64,000 bases of DNA from Phragmites australis (GCF_958298935.1 NC_084942.1:3045501-3109500); one strand, 5' to 3'. Numbered from the stretch's first letter, positions 22,913-36,129 are shown. The notes: generated by a model from the sequence alone, not told the origin. A program made the numbers and translations.

Positions 22913-23436
22913 ATGCCTGTTTTTTCGTTCTCCACTGAATCAAACTTTGAGGTAGAAATGCATTCATGGCCACTTCTTTCTTTTGTCAACTGTTTTTCAT
23001 GCATACCTCTGTTGCATTTTTTAGCACCGTTCATGCACTCGTTTTTCATATTGAAGCTAGCTAGCTAGCAAAATAAACCGAGAGCCTTTGTCATATGATT
23101 TCTCTTTTTCTCTGATCCGAGTGCTAGCCGAGAGCCAATGGGTTTCCGATGCATGCAGGTGTAACCGAAGGCCTGCAGCAGGAGAACCTGTACCTGGAGA
23201 TGGAGCGGGTGAACTCGAACCTGTACCTGGAGAACCTGTGCATCATGCAGGAGAACGAGCGGCTGCGGAGGAAGGCGCAGCTGCTGGACCAGGAGAACAA
23301 GACCCTCCACGCACATCTCAAGCGCAAGCAGCAGCAGCAGGCCTCGGCGTCCCAGCAGCAGGGCGCCCCTTCCGCCGGCTCTGCCCCACCGGTCGCCGCG
23401 ACCAACCTCAAGGCGGCCGGCAATCAGCCCAAGTGA
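22913..23436 (+). CDS. ZPR: LITTLE ZIPPER (ZPR) microprotein
   Basis: The secure coding part is 23200-23436, 78 aa. It starts MERVNSNLYLENLCIMQENE, followed by a leucine-zipper heptad pattern (LRRKAQLLDQENKTLHAHL) and a Q/A/P-rich tail. Arabidopsis ZPR3/ZPR4 begin in the same way and are 67-72 aa. ZPR proteins lack a DNA-binding domain and dimerise with HD-ZIP III leucine zippers, forming inactive dimers that control meristem and leaf polarity. A longer model joins 22913-22951 (MPVFSFSTESNFE) to 23179-23436 through a GT-AG intron, giving 98 aa. The donor is GAG|GTAGAA and the acceptor a tandem CAGCAG. In the unspliced reading an upstream in-frame ATG lies at 23149. The leader could instead be entirely untranslated, so the N terminus is uncertain. 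An L1 LINE lies within 500 bp downstream. Confidence 0.85.
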
Positions 23437-23889
23437 AGAAGCGTACGTGCTCCCCATGCGTGCATGAAGATGGCGTGGAGGCCGCGCTTGTGCTAGTAGT
23501 AGTAGTAGTACGTGGTAGCAGGAAGCTTAGCTAGCTAGGATCTGATGTCTGATGAGCCATTTGAGTTCATGTGTTTTTGTGGCGCATGCACGCTGCATGT
23601 ACAGTAATCGATGCTTATGCTTCGGGGCCGTTGTTCCTGCAATGTGATGGGCCGTCCAAATTTACAGGAGATACTAGCTAGGAGTAGTTCATTCCCGTGC
23701 TTCCTCTGTGAAACAATGTTTAATGCAAGAATTTTTATTTTTGTTCAGTCGACATCTCAACCGTTGATTAACCGTTGATATTGTTCATACCGGTGATGTG
23801 TTTTTTTAGGCCTGTCTACTTATTGGATCTGCACCTGAATATTCGAACACCTGTTTAGAGAATAAAAAGAAATCTTGTTGTGTTCCTTA

Positions 23890-26800
23890 TCCGATAGGAA
23901 AAGGGGGGGGGGGGGGGGGGTTCAGCGGTGATCTCGGCGTTGCCTATGGCATCCAGCGACTCGTGGGTGAAGGTTAGTGCGGGTAGCTCTTCCTTCTGTT
24001 AATTGGGTGAAGAACCTTTATCTGATCCTGATAATTTTATCCCTATTAGTTCCAAGAGAAGTGTTAATAGAAAGAGTAATGCTACTATCAGATCGAAGTT
24101 TGTTAAGAATGGACTTCAGAGATCAAAGTCTAATAGAAAAACCTGCAGAGGCCTGTCAGGGAAGCTACCAAAAAAACAAAAAAGTATAAGTGATTGGGTG
24201 GGGAAAAAAGTATGGGTGCTTGTATTAGAGATCTCATTTTCTCCAATCACCTTGATTTTATTTGTTTACAAGAAACCATTAAACCTAAAATTTCTCAAGC
24301 TGATCTTAGAAAATTTGACCCTCTCTCCAAATACTCTTGGGAATGGATTCCTTTCCATGTTAAATCTGGTGGTTTATTAAGTGGTATTAACTCTGATTGT
24401 TTTGATATCCTTGATGTGAAAAAAGAATAGTTTGTGTTACAATGTGTCATTTGGGAAAAATAGAATCAATGTAAATGGAAGTTGGTTATGTGTATGGTAC
24501 TGCCCATGATGAACAGAAGCAGGTTTTTCTTTCTGAGCTTCTTAGTTTTGTACTCAAGTTGAGACTCCTATATTGATTGGTGGTGATTTTAACATCATTA
24601 GATATTCCTATGAGAAAAACAAGTCTAATACTATTTCTACCTTTTCTCATATCTTTAATTCTATTATTCAAGTGAATGAGCTTAAGGAAGCACATATGCA
24701 AGGAGGCATTTTTACTCGGTCCAACAATAGAAATATTCTAACTCTTGAGAAGCTAGATAGGGTTCTTGTTAATAATGATATGAAGAACCTTTATCCTTTG
24801 CTTACTGTTAAGAAAGTTCCTAGAGATATTTCTGATTATAATGTTCTCTTGGTATATACTTCTGTTTGTAATAATACAACGTCCAAATAGTTCAAGTTTG
24901 AACTTGGTTGGTTAGAGATGGAATCTTTTCAGAATGAAGTGGAAAAAATTTGAAAGAAAAAGTTGATGGTTCCAGTCTTGATATATGGCAAACCAAATTG
25001 AAAAGGTTAAGAGCTCATCTTAAAGGATGGGGTGGCCATTTGGCTGGTCAAATTAAGAAGAAGAAGCCTCTTCTCAAATCTGAGCTTGATGATATTGAAA
25101 AGTTGGAAGAGCAATTTTGCTTAGACTTGAATACTACTAAAAGAAAAGTAGAGATTATCTCAGAACTATACAAAATTTATAATGATGAGTTGTATTGGTA
25201 CAAAAGATCTCATTCTGAATGGTTGCTTAAAGGTGATAATAATACAAAAGATCTCACTCTGTATTGGTACAAAAGATCACATTCATAGTATGGCTAATGG
25301 GAGAGTGAAGAAAAACTCTATTTTGTATTTGATGCATGAGAATACTAAGATTTGTGGCGATAATGAGCTGTTGCAGCATGTTACTAGTTATTATAAAGAT
25401 TTGTTTGGTCGTACTTTTGGGAATATTATTCCTATTGATCCTTCTCTTTGGAGTAATTAGGAAAATCTGAATGGTGTAGAGAATTTGTTTTTGGATGAAC
25501 CTTTTTCTGAGGATGAAATCAGAAGTGCTCTCTTTTAGATGAAAGAGAACAAAGCCTTAGGGCTTGATGGTTTTCCTGTTAAGTTTTTGCAACATTGTTG
25601 GAATTTGATTAAAGAAGATCACATGAATTTGTTCCAAGAATTCTATATGGGCAATCTTGATGTGAGTAGGCTTAACTATGGTGTCATCACTTTGTTACCA
25701 AAGGTGCCTGGTGCTGACAAAGTGCAACAATTTCGCCCAATTTGTTTGTTGAATTGTTCGTAAAGCTGATCACTAAGGTGCTGACCTTAAGAATTGAGCA
25801 TGTTATGGACAAGCTTATTAGTAAATGTCAAAATACTTTTATTAAAAATAGAAATATTATGGATAGAGTTATGGCTTTGTATGAGATCATGCATGAAACA
25901 AAAAGAAAGAATGAGATTAGGATTATTCTCAAACTTGATTTTGAAAAAGCTTATGATAAAGTTAATTGGGATTTTCTATTCCAATGTCTTAATATTAAAG
26001 GCTTTAGTCCTAAATGGCAATCATTGATTAAGAATGTGGTGAGTAATGGCACCTTGAGTGTTAAATTGAATAATCAAATGGGTCCTTATTTCAGAAGTTT
26101 TAAAGGTGTAAGACAGGGGGACTCTTTGTCTCCTTTTTTGTTTAATTTGGTTGCTGACTATTTAGCTAAAATGATACATGTTGCTTAGAGATCTGGCAGT
26201 GTTATTGGTTTAATCCTCACTTGGTGGATAGTGGAGTTGTTGTGCTCCAATATGATGATGATACGATTATCTGTATACAACATTATGTTGATCGGGCTAG
26301 TGATCTAAAGTTTTTACTATACTAATATGAGCTCATGTTTGGGTTAAAAATCAACTTCCAGAAAAGTGAAGTTCTTGCTGATCTTTTTCATTGTCGGATT
26401 GGGTATTTCCCCATTAGGTACCTAGGTGTGCCTATAAGTCCCAGAAGGCTTCACATTGTGGATTGAATTAAAGTGAAGGAAAAGATTTATAAAAAAATAG
26501 ATATATGAAAAGGTGCTTTTTATCCATAGGTGGAAGAATCACTTTGATCAATGCTAGTTTGTCAAATGTTCCTATCTACCATATGTCAATGTATCTGCTC
26601 CCCAAAACTGTTATAGACAATATTGATAAAGCTAGAAGAAGGTTCTTCTAGCAGGGGGTGGAACCAAAAAAAATATCATCTGGTTAAATGGAGTATTATT
26701 TGTAAACCAAAGAACAAAAAGGAGGTTTGGGTATTAAGAACATTCCTAAAATGAATATTGCCCTCCTTTGTAAATGGTGGTGAAAATTAGATAGGAAAGA

Positions 26801-28128
26801 TGGTATGTGGTAATAGATTGTTAGAAGAAAATATCTTCATTTTGATATTCTTGCTGGGGTGCAATATAAACAAGGTGATTTCCCTTGTTGGTGTGATCTG
26901 TTTAAAGTTAGAGGGTTTTACCTTCAAGGTAGGAGGGTCAATGTTCAGGATGGTAGAAACACAAGGTTTTGGGTGGATTCTTAGATTGCTCCAAAACCTT
27001 TGTGTGTGCTTTTCCCTATCCTCTATAAAATATGTATTGATTTTGATATTCTAGTTTATAATGCTTATCACAAAAGTTGGATTTAACTTTCAAGAGATGG
27101 CTTTCCAGTGATCTTCAGTCCCAGTGAAATTTCATTAGAGGTATGTTGGCGTCAGTAGTTTTAAATGAGGCTGATGATGTTATTTACTAGGCTTTTGAGA
27201 AGAGTGGTAATTTCTCGGTTAAATCCATGTACAAGTGGCTAGTGAGAGGCTCTCATAACATTTCTTTTGAGCATATCTGGAAAGCTAAGATTCCTTTAAA
27301 AATTAAAGTTTTTTTGGAGGTTTAGAGAACAATGCTTTGCTTACTCAGGATACTATGTTGAAAAGAAAATGGGTTGGTGATGGGGCTTGTTATTTTGCAA
27401 CAAAAAAGAATCTGGCAGACATTTATTTTTCCTGTGTCTAGTAGCTAAAGCAGTTGGGGTTTTGTTGCCATGTTCATTAGTGCTAACTCTATTCCTAATT
27501 TTGTCTGTTAGTTCTTCAGTTGGATTGTTGAGTTTCTGCCTTAGAAAAAGGAATTTCATGTGATTGGGTTGGCTGTAGTTTGCTAGACCATTTGGAAAGT
27601 AAGGAACAATGCTTGTTTTGATAAGAAATTAATTCGTGATCCCAGTAAAATCATCTTGCACGTTTGTTCTTTTTTGAATTTCTAGGCAGATCTCTTGAAG
27701 GGGTTGAGTAAAGACGAGCCGGTGCAGGGGGCTCAAGGCCTGCTTCGCATGGTGATGAGTGCTCTGGCCAATCATCAGTAGTCCTCATATAGAGTTCTTC
27801 TAAGCACTCAAGTGATCATTTCAGAAGATCAGTTTGGTGATGATGATCAGAATAATGCTAAAAATCAAGATCCTGCTGAGGATATCGAGGATGCTCAGTG
27901 AATTTGTTCAGAAACTTTCTCCAGTGGTTGTAGTCTACTATTTCTTATCGCGTAGTCTCTAGTGGCTTGGTTCTGTCTTTAGTTCTATGTGTTCTAAGTC
28001 TTGGAACAGTTTACATCTCTGCTGAATCGTTTTCTCTCAGTTCCTATCCTTTCTGATTAGTTGTAAGATACTTAAACAACGGTTCTGTTACTTGGTAATG
28101 GAGAAGGGGTTTCCCCGTATTAAAAAAA
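23890..28128 (+). mobile_element. L1-type LINE, near full length but dead
   Basis: Plus-strand fragments in canonical order. Endonuclease is at 24194-24890 (FICLQETIKPK, GGDFNII). Its terminal catalytic SDH reads SDYN, so the active site is lost. RT is at 25539-26270 (KALGLDGFP, FRPICLLNCS, LKLDFEKAYDKVNWDF, GVRQGDSLSPFLFN, and QYDDDTI for the catalytic box). The zf-RVT tail is at about 27190-27320 (FSVKSMYKWL, IWKAKIPLKIKVF). Many in-frame stops separate the pieces (for example after LLNCS and after LAKMIHVA). The 3' end has GGAGAAGGGGTTTCCCCGTA and a short A7 tail at 28122-28128. The left end is near an 18-base G run at 23903-23920. I could not identify a TSD. Confidence 0.85.
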
Positions 28129-28678
28129 TGAATTTCTTATATTTATAGGGCACAATAACATCTTTCACTTCCGTGCAGATGGTGATGTTTCTTGGTTGTT
28201 GTCATAAGCTTTTATTCAACACCTATGAAGTTTGAACATGCAGAGTGGTAAGTAACCAACCTGAATGCATTCTGACGGGAGGATCATTGTGAGCTAATTT
28301 GGGGAGGCAATTAGATACTCAGATCATGACATGAAGACTTTGAAGGAAGAGGCCATGCCCCAAAAGATCTTCATGGATCAATGTGTCGCTCCTTGAGTGA
28401 GTATGAGTCAGTCCAAACACACAAGATAATACTCAAAGTTGTTACCGCCTGGGTTGACACTTGACAGCAGGTGAGTTCCATGTGGATTTGATTCGTGGAC
28501 GGGGGCGGTCAATGGTCATGAGTTATGGAGATAATAAAATTTTCAACCCACTTAGCTGCAAGCTGAGGATTAGTAGAAAAGTTGTAATTTGTTAATTATA
28601 TTTTAGATGAACTTTCATTGCTGAATGCCGACGCACATTGCAGATGGCGAAGGGTTTTATGCATGCTCATATCCATCT
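28129..28678. other. Spacer, nothing recognised
   Basis: Mixed AT-rich sequence between the LINE tail and a hAT-like element. No assignable reading frame. Confidence 0.5.
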
Positions 28679-29600
28679 AGGCCTGGATGTCCAGCCAGCT
28701 TGACTAAGCTTGGCTCTAACTAGCTTGTTAACATAACATGCTGGCTCGGCTCGGCTCGGCTCTTTAAGGAACAGAGCCAAAAGGCTGGCTTGGCTTAGCT
28801 TGGCTCGTCTCCTTACGCTTGCGAGTTAGTTCGTTAGGCTCGCAAGCCAGGCACAATTAAAAACAGCACAAACATATGTTCTAAATAGTTCAAAACATCC
28901 CAATTCAAAATAGCTCAAACATGAACTAAAAGCTCGATAAAATAGTTAAATATATAGCGTGTTACATAAAGTTTCAACTTCTAAATTGAAGAATTACATG
29001 CCCATAGGGCATATTATATTAAGTTTTACATAATATGAAATCTGCTAAAATGCCAAAGCAAATAATTAAGTGCTTCTTCAACTTCCGATTGTCCATTCAC
29101 CGTCATCCATATGAAACCATAGAAGCAACACCACCAAAAGACCTACCAATGGCGGCCTCTTCCCCGGAAACGGAGCCCTCCCCCGGGCGGCGAGAGCCAC
29201 TTGTGGTCTCTTCCATGGGTGGCCAGTGGCAGAGAGGTGGATTGGGAACAGAAGGTGTCGCCACACGAAGGAGGTCAGGAGGTGCAATATTGGCTTGGAA
29301 ACATGTCGCCACATTGAGGAGGTCAGGCGTTACAGCATCGAGAACAAGAGGTGTCAGATGTCGCTACGTCAAGGAGGTCAAGAGGTGCATGACAGTGGTG
29401 GTCAGGGCTCAGGTGTACGGCATGACCTGGGGTTGGGAACAGGTGGTAGCTTAGGGTGGGCTGGCTCTGTTGTTGGGCCATGTATGGCTCGCCAAGTTCA
29501 CAAGCCAGCTCGTTAATTAAACGAGCTAAAACGTTGATCGGCTCGCTACAAAATACAACATACTGAGCTGAGTTAGCTTCGAGCTTTTCGTCCAGCCCTA
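28679..29600. mobile_element. Possible hAT-like non-autonomous element
   Basis: The ends resemble AGGGCTGGACGAAAAGCTCG-type hAT termini: AGGCCTGGATGTCCAGCC on the left, AGGGCTGGACGAAAAGC on the right in reverse complement. Inside both ends lie repeated GGCTCG / CGAGC motifs, as in known grass hAT MITEs. No clear 8-bp duplication was found. A GC-rich middle (29150-29450) has no protein motif I recognise. Confidence 0.4.
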
Positions 29601-30274
29601 CATTCGTCCTGCAGGAAGTTAGGGGCCCTTCAGGCAAGGAGAAATTGGCAGCAGTCAGTTGATGTTCATACCTGCCTAAGCTTGTTTCTGAAAACTGGCC
29701 AGCCCAGGAAACCAGAGCTTACAAACCTCATGATTCGCACCAATCGTGGCCGCCATGTGACTGTTAGTTAACAAACCTCATGATTTGAATGTTAGTTAAC
29801 AAAACGTGGAAAATATTTCAAAACATATTGTACAAGGTTAAATTCATTTATTTTGGCATGTAGCGTGTTTTCAAAGTATTTTTTGAAGGAAAATATTCAA
29901 AGTACTTCTCGCATCTGATGCAGCAAATGCATGTTCTGTGTTGATTAATATTTCCAGTTTTTATACCTGAGAAATTGGAGGACCGGTGCAAAATTTAAAA
30001 TTAGGTCACATGTATACACATCTTGCATATATCTTTTATTTGTTCATCTATGCTTCACTTTTACACAGAGAAAGAAAAACCTTTTGGCAATTTAAGTACT
30101 TGTCCTTAATTGCAATTGAGAATTTTATTGAAAATGTAATAGAGCAAGAGCAGGAAACGAAACAAAAGAGGAAGAAACAACACATGTAATAGATGGGCCA
30201 GACTGAGACGCAAACGTGTGGTCAGTAATCACAAACAACAATGCACTTTAGGCCCCACTATGTCATTTGATATT
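29601..30274. other. Spacer, nothing recognised
   Basis: AT-rich; the small frame at 29986-30189 has no family features. Confidence 0.5.
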
Positions 30275-30283
30275 TAGATTTCA

Positions 30284-30960
30284 GAGCTTTTTTATTTTTA
30301 CATTTTTTTAACATAAAAATTTATTTAAATGTATCCCGGATGAAAAGATTTGTAAATATAGGCGCCTACCGCTCTCTCATAAGGTAGTTAGACTCTTACC
30401 ACACGGTAAACAGTCGGCCCGCAGCTTACCCCCTCTAGTAGGGCGCGGTAGGCCTTACAGCCCTCTAAACGGCGGTAAGCCCCCGTATATGAACAGTACC
30501 ACAGTGAACAGTACTCTGAATTTTAATTTCGCTCCTCCCTTATCTGTTCAAAATAGTGATATTCTGTTGCTAAAAAATCCTAAATTTTTTTTTGAGAATT
30601 TTAGTTTAAATTCTACACATGATTTTTGGGTAAATTCAATTAAAATGGGTTGCACATGGATTATGGAACACGTACAAAAAGTTTTAGGATTTTTTAGCAA
30701 CAGAACATCACTATTTTGGATAGATAAGAGAGGAGAAAAATTGAAATTCGGAGTACTGTTTACTACGGTACTGTTCATACACGGGGGCTTACCGCTATCC
30801 GCACTAGGGCGGTAAGCTGCGGGTCGACTATTTATCGCCCTCTAAGGGGCGGTAAGAGTCTAACCGCCCTATGAAAGAGCAGTAGACGTATATTTTTACA
30901 AATATTTTCATCCGGGATATATTTAAATAAATTTTTATGTTAAAAAATATAAAAAAACTC
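30284..30960. mobile_element. Foldback Mutator-like element (long-TIR MULE MITE)
   Basis: A 677-bp element almost wholly made of two inverted arms of roughly 290 bp. Ends are GAGCTTTTTTATTTT on the left and GAGTTTTTTTATATTTT on the right in reverse complement. It is flanked by an exact 9-bp duplication, TAGATTTCA, at 30275-30283 and 30961-30969, the TSD length of the Mutator superfamily. The arms carry GGCGGTAAG / CTTACCGCC blocks. Near-identical peptides seen on both strands are a by-product of the palindrome and are not genes. Confidence 0.8.
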
Positions 30961-31193
30961 TAGATTTCAAGCCCGGAACAAGCCTAGAAACACATGTACT
31001 TGAAGAGACCAGGCCCATTGACACAGGCCCTAGCTGGAGAGATTACCATCGTACCTAAAGTTCAGTTTTGGTTGTCTGCCTCTTTACTATCCACCCAACC
31101 ACATGCCACACCCAGCTTCATCACACTCGTATTGAACAGGACACGACACAACACAAGAAAACACCAAATGGGGCCTTTGGTTTTTTGGCCCTG

Positions 31194-34100
31194 TGTCACA
31201 TCCGATTTTAAGATCAAACTAAATGTAGATATATAATGACGTCATAAATAGAATGATATCATTAACTTAAAAATGTACATTCGTTCTTACCAAATGGACT
31301 CGAGGGTCAAAAAGCAAATGAAACGGTAGCGGAAATTATGCGAAGTCTTCGGTTCTTCTGGGCAATTCCATAGACAATTGACAAAAAACACATCCTAGAA
31401 TGCGCCATCTTTCACGAAGTCTTTAATATCTTCCCTGATTGGGTGTGGTGTTTATAGCAAATGTGAGTATGTCTCATGCTCCACAAGTTGTGATAAAAAT
31501 GCATATGAAGGTATATTGTAAATATGGTATTATTGTAAATATGGTTATAGTACCGTCTTATTTATAGGTCATACCTCAACCACTCTCTGTTATAATATAC
31601 AATAATACCCCCTCTAACTGTCACATTCCTAGCATATTCAAGGGCAATACGGTATTATTCCTAAGTACATCTACCATATTTACAATAATACCCTTTTGGG
31701 CCTTCGGTTGCTAGCATCGGTTTCGCCACCACCGTACTCTCGAAGGTCTACGGCCGATGGCACCTTCGAAGCACCCTCGACCGTCTTTCTCACAGCACCA
31801 TGTGATGGTCTTCGCCCTGCATCCGAAGGCTCATCAAGGGCTTCGCCCACGATGGCGCCTCCGGTGTCCCTTCAGTCGATTCCCTTGCGAAGCCCATCGG
31901 AAATCTTCAGTGAACTTCCGAAGACCTGCCAATGGCTTCGCTAATACCGGATCCGGACACGCTCGGTTGTGCCGAGTGTCCGCAAAGTACCTTCGGCATG
32001 TCCGAAGGGTTCCTGCAACATGTCAAACCTACAACAACTATAAGCTATTAGTAAGCAGTGGACGCAGAGGCCTTTGACCCTTTCCCGAAGGGGCCTGTGA
32101 AACCATCCTCCAACAAGTAGTTCAAAAGCGATTAATTAGATTAAATGAACAATATTTCATATTCTCGAGATTCCAACCATCTTGACTTACCTCGGGTTCC
32201 AACCACCCGACCATACCAGACCACCTAGTTGCTTCTAATCATGTGAGGGTCTATGCTGTTTATAATCACGAGCACGGCCAATATATCGGTTTTTACTTTG
32301 TAGAGGTCATACACTTTACCCATAAGACGTGTCTTCCTGTTTTGCCGAGTACTCGTTAGCCGACGAATGACTCTTACACACTTTCGAGGTGTGCGCTAGG
32401 AATCCACTGTAAAGCCTTTTCAATGCCTCTCTCAGCACATGTTGACCTGCTGAGGTTTCACCGCCGTACACAAGTGGAGTGCACTCTCCACCCCAGAAGC
32501 CCCCTCTTACACCTTACGGTTTCAGGAAGTACATCCTTCCATCCCCGCACCACCAAATGGTTTTCATAATACTGAGAGAATATCGAATTACTCGACTAGG
32601 TCCGTCCCATATCAGGCTTGTGGTTGTACTAATTTTATGAGTGATCACTCCACAAATCGGTCCTTAATATGGTATGGGCAAGAATACCACCAACCAACTA
32701 ATAAGGGTAATCACTAGAATATACATCCAAAGTTAACCATGCCTAGAACATATCCACAAACCCTCCCACTTGCCAACACATGCCCAGACCCTAAGTTCCA
32801 TGTTCCTATACAAAACCTTATTCCAAAAATGTTATCATGGTTGCATAAGACCATTATCATGTGTACTTAATAGTGGTGATCCCAACAATCCCAAAGTGAG
32901 GCTAAGCATGACATACCCATCCATAAAAAAAACTATTCTTGGGATTCATAGCAAGATTATTAGCATGCAATTTTGTAAACACAACATTTGCAACAATAGC
33001 TACAAAATGCGTCAAGGACAACTTGCCTTCTTCCCATGTGCTACTCAATGTTTTGAAATCTGGGTCTTGAAGTCCCTCGAACTGTTCCAAAACGTTATTG
33101 ATGTCACGGGAACTATCGACAAACAATACAAAGGAAACACTAAGAACAATATATCAAACATCATCAAAACACTTTAAAAGCACTATGGTTGGATATGTTA
33201 TGATTTTTTTTTTAAAATTAGATGCAAGAATTGCCTAAATCGGAGTTAGGATGAAGGAGAACAGACTTTTAGAAGATGGATTAAGCTGAAAAGAAAAGGC
33301 TAGTTTACCGAAGTTATCTTCTTATGGGAAAAAGCTTTATTGCATAACCATTACGTCAGACTTGACAACATCATTGCGCAAGGTTCAAGAAGTATAGGGC
33401 TGACTAGACTTCGCTAACTAGGCTAAGGAGGAGGATGTGGCGTTGACTTGGTATGCCATGCAAGAGCCAATTTGGATTAAAGAAGTGGTACGTTGAGGTT
33501 TAGTCTCGATGGCCCATGATGGATCAAATAGCCGGAGATTTCACTGCTGGGTTAAGGATACTGTCGGTGACTCTGTGTAGCGGTGATGGTGGCAGCAGCT
33601 TAGGTTTCGCTGGAGATGGCGATCGAGCGTGTGGCCACTGACATCGACGCTGGGCTTTAGTGGTGTTTTAGCAAAACGAGGGAAGCATGATGTAGAACAT
33701 GAATATAATAACTTAACGGTATGGTTTGTTTTGGAAGGGGTCCTTCGAGGTAACGGCAAAGCAACGACGACTGCTCTCAGGTTCAATCATGGCCACGTTC
33801 AGATGCAACGATGAATATGCACGCGTTACCAGAGATTGGCTATGAAATTTGAGAAACCATCTGAACAAAAATGTTCGTATTTCCTGGAAACACAATTCTA
33901 TGGCACAATTTTTTGCAGATCACCCCCTTAGAGGAAGATCGATCAGCGGAGATGAGATGGATGATGGTTGCGGCATGCTATGGTTGGTAATTGCGTTCCA
34001 GTTGTCTCGCTACATAACTGGTGAACGGATCCTCGGGTCACGTATAACACTTCATGGGACAGGCTGTGACGTAGTTTGCGCATCCATACGGCTTCTAGAT

Positions 34101-36129
34101 TGATGGGGAACGCGAATGCAAACCTTGATCCCAGCGGCGTAGGTGCTCTACTGGCTAACTTGTTTTGTGGGGTGGTTAAGGGCTCTACTGGCTAACTTGT
34201 TTTGTGGGGTGGTTAAGGGTTAGCAGGGGCACACACTGGCGAAAGGGCATGGCGATCAGTGTACTAGTTGGTCAGGAACACCGATGCCATCGGTGGCCGC
34301 ATAGTTTTCCGCGATGGCGACGGCTGTGGCGGCACAGCAAGGGCTCCGTGGGCACTAGGAATCGGTTGGGGCTTGCACATGACAGCGATAAAGGGAAAAG
34401 GAAGGAGAAGGAGGGGCTCGTCTTTACCTTGCTGCGAGGATCAAGTAGGAGGTCATCGAGATGGCGACACAATGTGTCACAGGTGGCAGTGGCGGCACCG
34501 GCGAGCGGTGGTGTCACAGGCTAGCGTGCAGGGATGTGATGAAGGGTAGGGCGGTGTTGATGGTGTGCTGTAAGGCAGGGACGTCGTCGATGGTGGTAGG
34601 GGTGACGGGGCATGGCTCCTCCATGGAGAGACACATCGGGTGACGACTCGACAGCATAGTGCGGCAGCGCGGTAGTGCATGGGCTGAGCAACAGCGGTGG
34701 CTAGGGTTTGGGGGAATGAGAAGGGGTAGGGGAGGGCGTGCAGCTCCTATTTCTAGGGCTGGGTGCGGCTGGCCTCAGTGGAGATTGGGCTCCTTTTGCA
34801 GAGACGAAAAATGAATAGAACAGTTGCAACCCATGCACAACGCTGACGAGTGGAGGTCGTGGTTATGAACACTACAGGTGACGGTTCCCAAATCTGGTGG
34901 TGGGGTTTGATGGAGGGTGGTGTGAATGACCGATTTTACTCATTTGTGGGTGTTAGGGAACTTGAATGCGCATTCATGCGAGCTCGTCTAGGTGGCCATG
35001 GTGATCTAGGAGAAGAAACGGACGACATCAGGAGGTAGGAGACGAAGAGGTACGTACATGCCTGGCTTGGGCTGCTAGCGGCCTAGGAAGAAGAGAAGGG
35101 ACCGAGATGTGCAAGGAGAAATGGGTTTCGGTAGGCTCAGCCTAGCGGAAGTCAATAGCCCAGACGGGGAGAGGAAGGATGGGATGCGCCAAAAGAAAGG
35201 CGAGGGCCCAAGAGTAAATAAAGGGATTTAGGCCCAAGGGAGGTTCTCCTGTGTTTCCTTTTTCGCAACCCTCTATTCCGAGAACGATATCTCTACCATT
35301 TTAATTTCAAATTGGATGTTCTTGGACTCAATCATTTAGTACTCTAAAAGATCTATAACTTTGGTATCATCGAAACTTCTGAAAACATCATCTTGATTTC
35401 CAAAATGCATCACATTATAAAATGTTTGAACTCGGACTTATTTGCACAACACTGATTTCGGGGTTCATAACTCCTAGCTCATTATCCAAATGAGGACTTC
35501 CATAGGTGCAAATCGAAGCTCTCGACGAGAGACACAACTTCTATATTGTCAGGATTTGTATTTGAGGCTGTCTTGAACTCCAAAACTGCAAAAGAAGATG
35601 AGGTTGTTTAGGACTCCGCGAATATTTACAGATTTTGTTGATTTTTTTGTTAGGGCTTCTAGAAGACTTATGTGTGGGCCAAGAGCTTGGGCTTGGGCAG
35701 TATTGTGCCCAAGGACGCTTTAGGCATATTTAGGGTTTTAGAATATAAACTTTTCCATAGAAATTTGAATAGAGTTTGAATTTGAATTGAGTTTAGAGTG
35801 AATTTGAGAGAAAAAAATATGAGGTTAAACAAGAACGGGAATAGATAAGGAATTTGAATTTTGGGTTTGGATTGGATTTGAGGGAAAGAAAAGATTGACT
35901 TTAAGCAAGAATTTTGATAAGATTTGATTTGAACTAGAGAAGGTTCAAGTATGATCAAGGATTGAATAGATGATAAATTCAAAGATTTTGAATTCTAACC
36001 AATAAGATTATTAACTTATTCATTACTGAGTATATGAAAATATGTTTTAGACTACTCTACTGGTGAAGCTATTCACTAATATTGATTTTTTTTTTAAATT
36101 TATAAAATTTTGGAAAGTAAGGTGTTACA
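31194..36129 (+). mobile_element. Probable giant Tekay/Del-type LTR (solo LTR or decayed element)
   Basis: Opens TGTCACATCCGATTTTAAG and closes AAGGTGTTACA, matching TG...CA LTR tips with the TGTCAC start seen in 14829-17842. The left part has repeated CTTCG/CGAAGG motifs, the middle a GC-rich leader-like stretch (33.5-35.2 kb), and the right end the GAATTTGAATTT-rich tract common in this lineage. No gag or pol motif was found. Flanks (CCCTG and CGCTT) do not form a clean TSD, so the borders and the single-LTR reading are uncertain. Confidence 0.45.
34145..34218 (+). repeat. 37-bp direct tandem duplication
   Basis: Two near-perfect 37-bp copies: GCTCTACTGGCTAACTTG begins at 34145 and again at 34182, each ending GGGGTGGTTAAGG. 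Recent local duplication within the LTR-like block. Confidence 0.85.

Noticed and set aside
30489..30815. Open frames on both strands beginning with MNST
   Set aside because: They are mirror images created by the inverted-repeat arms of a MULE.
34204..34680. GC-rich open frames on both strands
   Set aside because: No domain; the composition fits the leader part of a Tekay-type LTR rather than a gene.
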